Assembly: GCA_016124275.1 (NCBI GenBank)
Contig: WGOA01000051.1
Location: 1 to 64,000 of the forward strand
Direction: 5' to 3'
Length of the DNA stretch: 64,000 nucleotides
DNA from: Bacteroidota bacterium
GTDB lineage: Bacteria; Bacteroidota; Bacteroidia; Chitinophagales; BACL12
Shown here: positions 58,220 through 64,000 of the stretch, piece after piece
Layout of the letters: each line of letters begins with the position of its first letter
Position numbering within the stretch: position 1 is the first letter of the stretch
Made by a program: the position numbers and the translations under genes
The notes under the pieces: generated by a model
Database searches by the model: none
What the model saw: only the letters and a program-made list of their open reading frames with translations
What the model was told of the DNA's origin: nothing

Positions 58220-59221
58220 TCAAGATGCCTGATGTGCAAAAGTGTCGCCCATTACCTGCTCGGGCAACAGCGCTCGGGCACAGGAAAAATGGCCTTCCGG
58301 ACAAGCGTTTGCTCCGTGAATGCCTTTGGAGCAACACGGTGCCTCGCTGAACACAACACGGCTTTTATCAGAAAGCGGTCCAAAGCCCAGTTCGGGGCGC
58401 GTGCTGCAAAAAATCGCCGTCACAGGAGCATTGACAGCAGAGGCCAGGTGCATGGGTGCACTGTCGTTTGTGAATACGTGAATGGCTTTTTGCATCAGCG
58501 CCGCTGTTTCGCGAAAGCGCAAGGCGCCGGCGAGGTTTTCCGACCCGGGTCTGGTTTTTGCCAGCCGCTCGCAGAGCGCGACGTCCTCCTTTCCCCCGAC
58601 TAAAAACACCGTCAGCGCTGCAGGCAGCAAGGCCAGCAATCCGACCCAACCTTCTTCATGCCATTGCTTGGTAAACCAATTGGATGCGGGAGCAATAACC
58701 ACGGCCTTGCGGGCAGCCAACAGCGATTCCGCACGGGCGATTTCAGCAGGACCCAGAAACAACTCCGGCCGGCGCGGTGCTGGAATGTTGTCGTGCAACA
58801 ACTGCCGATTGCGCTGCACCTCATGCAAAAAACTGCCTTGGTGGGGGTGCGGAATCCGGTGCTCTACCCGCTTGTCAAAAGTCCAGGACCATGGATTCTG
58901 CCGGAAACCCGCGCGAAATGGGCTGCCCGTCCGCCAGGTCAAAAAACCAGAGGAGGCATAGCGCTGCAAATTGTACACACGGTCAAACTTTTCGCGGCGC
59001 AATTGCTTTGCCAAAGCCAGCAGTTGCTTATACCGCCCATCCCGCTTGTCCCAGCTCCAAACGCGCGTCAAACGCGGGTTGTCGGCCAGGATGTCTTCGC
59101 AACCCCTGCGCACCACCATGTGCCGTTCAGCATTCGGGAACGCTTCCGCCAGATCGGCCAAAAACGCTGTTGCGAGAATGACGTCACCGGGAAACGCGGT
59201 TTGGATCAGCAGAATCTTCAC
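58220..59221 (-). CDS. glycosyltransferase family 9 (heptosyltransferase-like)
   Basis: MKILLIQTAFPGDVILATAFLADLAEAFP; FTNDSAPMHLASAVNAPVTAIFCSTRPELGFGP; GTG start. Confidence 0.9.
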   Translation of the reverse strand: MKILLIQTAFPGDVILATAFLADLAEAFPNAERHMVVRRGCEDILADNPRLTRVWSWDKRDGRYKQLLALAKQLRREKFDRVYNLQRYASSGFLTWRTGSPFRAGFRQNPWSWTFDKRVEHRIPHPHQGSFLHEVQRNRQLLHDNIPAPRRPELFLGPAEIARAESLLAARKAVVIAPASNWFTKQWHEEGWVGLLALLPAALTVFLVGGKEDVALCERLAKTRPGSENLAGALRFRETAALMQKAIHVFTNDSAPMHLASAVNAPVTAIFCSTRPELGFGPLSDKSRVVFSEAPCCSKGIHGANACPEGHFSCARALLPEQVMGDTFAHQAS

Positions 59222-59318
59222 GGGCGAAGGGGGACCGCGTTGAACACGGCTTTGCAGGCAGGTTTGAAACGAATGGTTACGTTACACCGAAGGGACCCGG
59301 GCATGCGCGCATGCGGGA

Positions 59319-62291
59319 CTACCCGAGCTTGCGCTTGACTTCGAACTCTTCGTAGCCCTCAATAATGTCGCCGACGCGAATGTCGTTGTAATTGGCAATG
59401 TTCATGCCGCACTCCATGCCTGCAGAAACTTCCTTGACGTCGTCTTTGAAGCGTTTTAGCGATGCCAACGTGCCGCTGTACACCACGATGCCATCGCGGA
59501 TCAAACGCACTTTGGACTGGCGGTTCATTTTGCCTTCCAGGACGTAACAACCGGCAATGGTGCCCACTTTGGTAATCTTGAACACCTCGCGAACTTCGAC
59601 GTTGCAAATGATCTTCTCTTCGATCTTGGCGTCGAGCATGCCTTCCATGGCCGCGCGGATCTCCTCAATGGCGTCGTAGATGATGGAGTACAAGCGAATT
59701 TCCACCTGCTCCTTCTCGGCCAATTTGCGCGCTGCCTGCGATGGTCTTACCTGGAAGCCCAGAATAATGGCATCGGAGGCGGTAGCCAACAACACGTCTG
59801 ATTCGGTGATCTGGCCCACACCTTTGTGGACCACATTGACTTGAATTTCTTCAGTGGTAAGCTTGAGCAAGGAGTCGGTAAGGGCCTCGACCGATCCGTC
59901 CACGTCGCCGCGGATGATGATGTTGAGTTCTTTGAAGGAGCCCAGGGCCAAACGGCGACCGATCTCGTCCAGAGTAAGGTGTTTTTGGGTCCGGATGCCC
60001 TGTTCGCGCTGAATCTGCGCGCGGCGACCAGCAATCTCCTTGGCTTCCTGCTCGTCTTCATACACGCGGAACCGCTCCCCGGCCTGCGGTGCACCGTTGA
60101 GCCCTAACAAAAGCAAGGGAGTGGACGGTCCGGCTTCTGTAACAGGTTTGCCGCGCTCGTTGAACATGGCCTTGACCTTGCCGTAATGCGATCCGGCCAC
60201 CACCATGTCGCCAACCTTCAGCGTGCCATCCTGAACCATCACATTGGACACGTAACCCCGGCCCTTGTCCAGCGATGCTTCTACGATAGAGCCCATGGCC
60301 TGCTTGTTGGGATTGGCTTTCAAATCCAACAACTCCGATTCCAACAGGATTTTGCCCAGCAAATCGCTGATGCCTTCCCCGCTTTTGGCCGAAACGTTTT
60401 GCACCTGGAATTTACCGCCCCAGTCTTCGACCAGAATGTTCATCCCGGCCAACTGCTCCTTGATTTTCTCCGGATTTGCGCCCGGCTTGTCAATCTTGTT
60501 GATGGCGAAAATCATGGGCACACCTGCTGCCTGTGCGTGGCTGATGGCTTCCTTGGTCTGGGGCATAACCGCATCGTCTGCCGCCACAATGATGACGGCA
60601 ATGTCGGTGACTTTGGCACCCCTGGCGCGCATAGCGGTAAAGGCTTCGTGACCTGGCGTATCCAGGAAAGCAACGCGCTGTCCGGATTCAGTGGTGACTT
60701 CGTAAGCCCCAATGTGCTGCGTAATTCCACCTTTCTCGCCCGCAACCACATTGGCCGAGCGGATGTAGTCAAGCAACGACGTTTTACCGTGGTCCACGTG
60801 GCCCATAATGGTAACAATCGGTGCGCGGTTTTCTAAATCTTCCGGGCTGTCATCCTCCTCTTCGGCGTCTTCATCACCTGCTGCGTTAGCGTCGATGAAT
60901 TCTACCTGAAAGCCAAACTCGTCAGAAACGAGCTCAATCACCTCGGCGTCCAAACGCTGATTGATGGAAACAAAAATGCCCAGTCCCATACAGGTTGAAA
61001 TGACCTGCGTAGGGGAAACACCAATTAAACTGGCCAATTCGGCTACGGAAATGAACTCCGTTACCTGCAGCACGCTTTCGTCCTGCGACGATGCAGCTTC
61101 GTCCGCGCGGACCGCATGGTCATCGCGCTTGGCCTTTCGCAGCTTGGAACGGGTGCTTTTCCCTTTGGCACCCCCCCCCAACTGAATCATGGTCTTTTTG
61201 ATCTTCTCGCGGATCTCCTTTTCGCTGACCGCTTCGCCCGGCTTGCCGGTTTTGCGGCCGGGAGGAGTTCCCGGACGGGCAGCACCCCCACCCCCCGGAC
61301 GAGCTCCGGCACCCCCTGCGCCACCGGTACCCGGTCGCGCCGTTCCGGGACGGGCTGCGCCCCCCCCTTGACCACCAGCGGGTCGAGCGCCTGTTCCGGG
61401 CTGCTGACCGCCGCCGGCCGGCTTATCCGTGCGCTGAATACGCTTGCGCTTGCGCTTCTGCTCCATGGACTCGCGCGGGCGATCAACAGGCAATTCTATT
61501 TTACCGACAATACGGGGGCCATCAAGCGTTACTTTCTCCGGACGAATGATGTCGCTGTCGTCTTTTGGCGTTTCCAGCTGACGCACCGTTTCTGCACCCG
61601 GTTCAGCGGCCAACTCCTTCACTTCAGCTGCGGGTTGGCTTTCAGCAACCGGTTCTGCCTGTTTCGGGATTTCAACTTCCGACTCAGCAGCAACAGCCGG
61701 GGCTGCTGCTTTTTCCGCTTTGGCTGCAGCTGCTTTGGGCTTCTTTTTGCCGGCATCCAGATCCACCTTGCCAACCACTTTGGGTCCGGCCAAACTGGCC
61801 TTGGCGGGGGCCGCCTCCACAGCGGGAGCGGGCTCCGCCGGAGCAGTTTCTGCAACAGGTGCCGGAGTTGCTGCCTCAGGAGGCTCCGGAGCTTCCACTT
61901 TGGCTTCCTTCTTTGGCGCCGGGGCTTCTTCGGTTTTGGGCGGGGCAGTTGTTACTCCCGCATTCCCTACTGAACCCCCTACCAGCCGGCTTTGGATCAG
62001 GACATCCTCCTTCTGTTCCTCCCGTTTGTGCGGGACATGCGCTTGCCGTTCATCCAAGGCCACTTCTTCCCGCTTGCGGGTGCCAATGGAGATCTGGTCG
62101 GCTTGCTCGCGCACCCCCTTGTCTTTGTGGAAGGCTTTGAGCAGGACGCCGTACATATCTTCCGAGAGCTTCGTGGTCGGACGGTTCTCCACGTCGTACC
62201 CGCTTTTCTTCAGGTGTTCGACGATGGTGGCCGTGGCCACATTAAACTCTTTGGCTGCTTCAGCGAGCCGAATGGTCTTGATTTCGGGCAT
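59319..62291 (-). CDS. infB: translation initiation factor IF-2
   Basis: [56 protein letters not shown]. Confidence 0.98.
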   Translation of the reverse strand: MPEIKTIRLAEAAKEFNVATATIVEHLKKSGYDVENRPTTKLSEDMYGVLLKAFHKDKGVREQADQISIGTRKREEVALDERQAHVPHKREEQKEDVLIQSRLVGGSVGNAGVTTAPPKTEEAPAPKKEAKVEAPEPPEAATPAPVAETAPAEPAPAVEAAPAKASLAGPKVVGKVDLDAGKKKPKAAAAKAEKAAAPAVAAESEVEIPKQAEPVAESQPAAEVKELAAEPGAETVRQLETPKDDSDIIRPEKVTLDGPRIVGKIELPVDRPRESMEQKRKRKRIQRTDKPAGGGQQPGTGARPAGGQGGGAARPGTARPGTGGAGGAGARPGGGGAARPGTPPGRKTGKPGEAVSEKEIREKIKKTMIQLGGGAKGKSTRSKLRKAKRDDHAVRADEAASSQDESVLQVTEFISVAELASLIGVSPTQVISTCMGLGIFVSINQRLDAEVIELVSDEFGFQVEFIDANAAGDEDAEEEDDSPEDLENRAPIVTIMGHVDHGKTSLLDYIRSANVVAGEKGGITQHIGAYEVTTESGQRVAFLDTPGHEAFTAMRARGAKVTDIAVIIVAADDAVMPQTKEAISHAQAAGVPMIFAINKIDKPGANPEKIKEQLAGMNILVEDWGGKFQVQNVSAKSGEGISDLLGKILLESELLDLKANPNKQAMGSIVEASLDKGRGYVSNVMVQDGTLKVGDMVVAGSHYGKVKAMFNERGKPVTEAGPSTPLLLLGLNGAPQAGERFRVYEDEQEAKEIAGRRAQIQREQGIRTQKHLTLDEIGRRLALGSFKELNIIIRGDVDGSVEALTDSLLKLTTEEIQVNVVHKGVGQITESDVLLATASDAIILGFQVRPSQAARKLAEKEQVEIRLYSIIYDAIEEIRAAMEGMLDAKIEEKIICNVEVREVFKITKVGTIAGCYVLEGKMNRQSKVRLIRDGIVVYSGTLASLKRFKDDVKEVSAGMECGMNIANYNDIRVGDIIEGYEEFEVKRKLG

Positions 62292-62317
62292 AAAAGGTTG
62301 ACAAAGTTATCAATTTC

Positions 62318-63565
62318 TCAGGGTTCGTCGTCGAACTCGGCGCTGAGAATGCGCAAGATTTCCTTGACGGTCTCTTCTTCCAGGTCGGTGCGGCGCACCA
62401 ATTCTTCCGGAGCAAGCGACAAAACACTGCGGGCCGTATCGCATCCGATGGCCTTGAGTTCGTCAATAATCCATGCATCAATTTCATCGGTGAATTCCTC
62501 CAAATCCACGTCGTAGTTCTCGTCGTTGGAGTCGCGGAACACATCAATGGTGTAGTCGGTCAGGCGGCTGGCGAGTTTAATGTTCAATCCGCCCTTGCCG
62601 ATGGCCAGAGAAACCTGGTCAGGAGCAAGGTAAACGCTGGCTTTGTTCGTTTCCTGGTTCAGCTCCATGCTGGTGATTTTTGCGGGGCTGAGCGCGCGCG
62701 TAATCAGCAATTGAATGTTGTTGGTCCAGTTGATGATGTCGATGTTTTCGTTGCGCAATTCCCGGACAATACCGTGAATTCGCGAACCTTTCATGCCCAC
62801 GCAGGCACCCACGGGATCTATCCGGTCGTCGTAGCTCTCTACGGCCACCTTAGCGCGCTCACCGGGCTGGCGCACAATCTTGCGAATGGTGATCAGGCCA
62901 TCGAAAATTTCAGGCACTTCCAGCTCCAGCAACTTGGCCAGAAACGCATTGTCGGTGCGGGACAAAATGACCTGCGGGGTGGTGGCGTTTTTCATCTCTA
63001 CCGCCTTGACCACGGCGCGAACCGTATCGCCCTTGCGGAAAAAGTCAGCGGGAATCTGTTCCTTTTTGGGCATCACCAACTCGTTGCCTTCGTCGTCCAG
63101 CAACAGAATTTCTTTCTTCCACACTTGGTACACTTCGCCGGTCACGATGTCGCCGACGCGCTTGCTGTACTTCTTGTAGAGTTCGTCTTTTTCCAGTTCC
63201 AACACCCGGCTAACCAGGGTTTGCCGGGCAGCCAGAATAGCGCGACGGCCAAAGCTTTCAATGGTAATTTCCTCAAAGGTTTCCTCGCCTACTTCAAAAT
63301 CGGGCTCGATTTTCACCGCTTCGGCAAGGGCGATTTCTTTGACGGGATCTTCCACTTCACCATCCGGGACAATGATGCGGCGGTGCCAGATTTCCAAGTC
63401 GCCCTTATCGGTGTTTACGATAATGTCGAAATTGTCATCTGACTCGTACTTTTTCCGCAACAAGGTGCGAAAAACGTCTTCCAGCACCCGCATCAGTGTG
63501 GGGCGGTCAATATTTTTAAACTCCTTGAATTCGGCGAAGGAATTGACTAGCTCTGTGCTGTTCAT
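62318..63565 (-). CDS. nusA: transcription termination/antitermination protein NusA
   Basis: S1-KH architecture; CVGMKGSRIHGIVRELRNENIDIINW. Confidence 0.97.
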   Translation of the reverse strand: MNSTELVNSFAEFKEFKNIDRPTLMRVLEDVFRTLLRKKYESDDNFDIIVNTDKGDLEIWHRRIIVPDGEVEDPVKEIALAEAVKIEPDFEVGEETFEEITIESFGRRAILAARQTLVSRVLELEKDELYKKYSKRVGDIVTGEVYQVWKKEILLLDDEGNELVMPKKEQIPADFFRKGDTVRAVVKAVEMKNATTPQVILSRTDNAFLAKLLELEVPEIFDGLITIRKIVRQPGERAKVAVESYDDRIDPVGACVGMKGSRIHGIVRELRNENIDIINWTNNIQLLITRALSPAKITSMELNQETNKASVYLAPDQVSLAIGKGGLNIKLASRLTDYTIDVFRDSNDENYDVDLEEFTDEIDAWIIDELKAIGCDTARSVLSLAPEELVRRTDLEEETVKEILRILSAEFDDEP

Positions 63566-63596
63566 GGTGTTTGAGAATTTACAGTCTGCACGTCAC

Positions 63597-64000
63597 TTAG
63601 AATTCAAATTTGCGTTTGGTTGATTTAATCTGGCTGAAAGCGATGGACATCCGCTCCGTATCGGGAGCAATGTTTTTCTTTTTGGGGTCCTTTCCTGCGG
63701 GCAATTTAACGGGCAATTTTCCGGACAGTTTACCGGGCGAAATGCCCTGAGCGCTGCTCAGAAATCGATCAAGAACAATACCCTCTTCGCTGCTGTCTGC
63801 CAGAATGCCCTCCAATTTCCGGCCATCCAGCAACAGCACCTCTACCCGCGCTCCCTGGTATTTTTGGTACTGACGAAGCACTTTGAACGGATTGTCCATG
63901 CCTGGTGAGGACACTTCAAGAATGTAGTTCTTGGGTGTGCCTTCGCCGTGATCCAGTTGAAACTGCAGGTAGCGACTCACCACGGCACAGGTGTCAATAT
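63597..64000 (-). CDS. rimP: ribosome maturation factor RimP (5' end outside window)
   Basis: YILEVSSPGMDNPFKVLRQYQKYQGARVEVLL; immediately upstream of nusA. Confidence 0.93.
   Translation of the reverse strand, partial: IDTCAVVSRYLQFQLDHGEGTPKNYILEVSSPGMDNPFKVLRQYQKYQGARVEVLLLDGRKLEGILADSSEEGIVLDRFLSSAQGISPGKLSGKLPVKLPAGKDPKKKNIAPDTERMSIAFSQIKSTKRKFEF
63699..63746. repeat. 12-bp imperfect tandem repeat (4 units) inside rimP
   Basis: GGGCAATTTAAC GGGCAATTTTCC GGACAGTTTACC GGGCGAAATGCC, encoding ..PGKLSGKLPVKLP.. Confidence 0.85.

Noticed and set aside
59319-62291. Ala/Pro/Gly-rich N-terminal half of IF-2 as an unusual feature
   Set aside because: Low-complexity N-terminal extensions are common in IF-2.
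1-64000. tRNA, rRNA, transposase, integrase, prophage or secondary-metabolite core genes
   Set aside because: None recognised by eye on either strand; a tRNAscan/Infernal run would be needed to be certain.

Overview
64 kb chromosomal window from a Bacteroidota bacterium, probably Saprospiria/Lewinella-like (inferred from seven proteins with T9SS type A C-terminal domains, TonB/HYC_CC_PP proteins and TAnnTTTG-type -7 boxes). Most of the window is ordinary chromosome: infB-nusA-rimP, scpA, recQ, xth, kbl, a manC-like gene, Sua5/TsaC, DUF58-MoxR-SpoIIM-type genes, an ECF sigma/anti-sigma pair and surface-glycan glycosyltransferases. Items that stand out: (1) a 12-mer CGGGCGAAGGGC with seven exact copies, all on the + strand and spread through coding and non-coding DNA; (2) a ~24-nt intergenic repeat AAAACCCCATAnnCTGCGTTACGC with two close copies and weaker relatives; (3) a probable copper-handling cluster pairing a MauG/MbnH-like dihaem protein with an MbnP-family protein, HYC_CC_PP, a TonB receptor and two HMA proteins; (4) an ABC permease split by a single in-frame TAG; (5) a HepT/MntA (type VII) toxin-antitoxin pair in an AT-richer pocket; (6) several short in-frame tandem repeats; (7) tandem T9SS arylsulfotransferases and secreted proteins with internal duplications. 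No rRNA, tRNA, CRISPR array, transposase or prophage was recognised by eye. Coordinates come from the supplied ORF track, with start codons trimmed where protein similarity or upstream context argued for it. All family names are from reading the protein sequences, not from searches.
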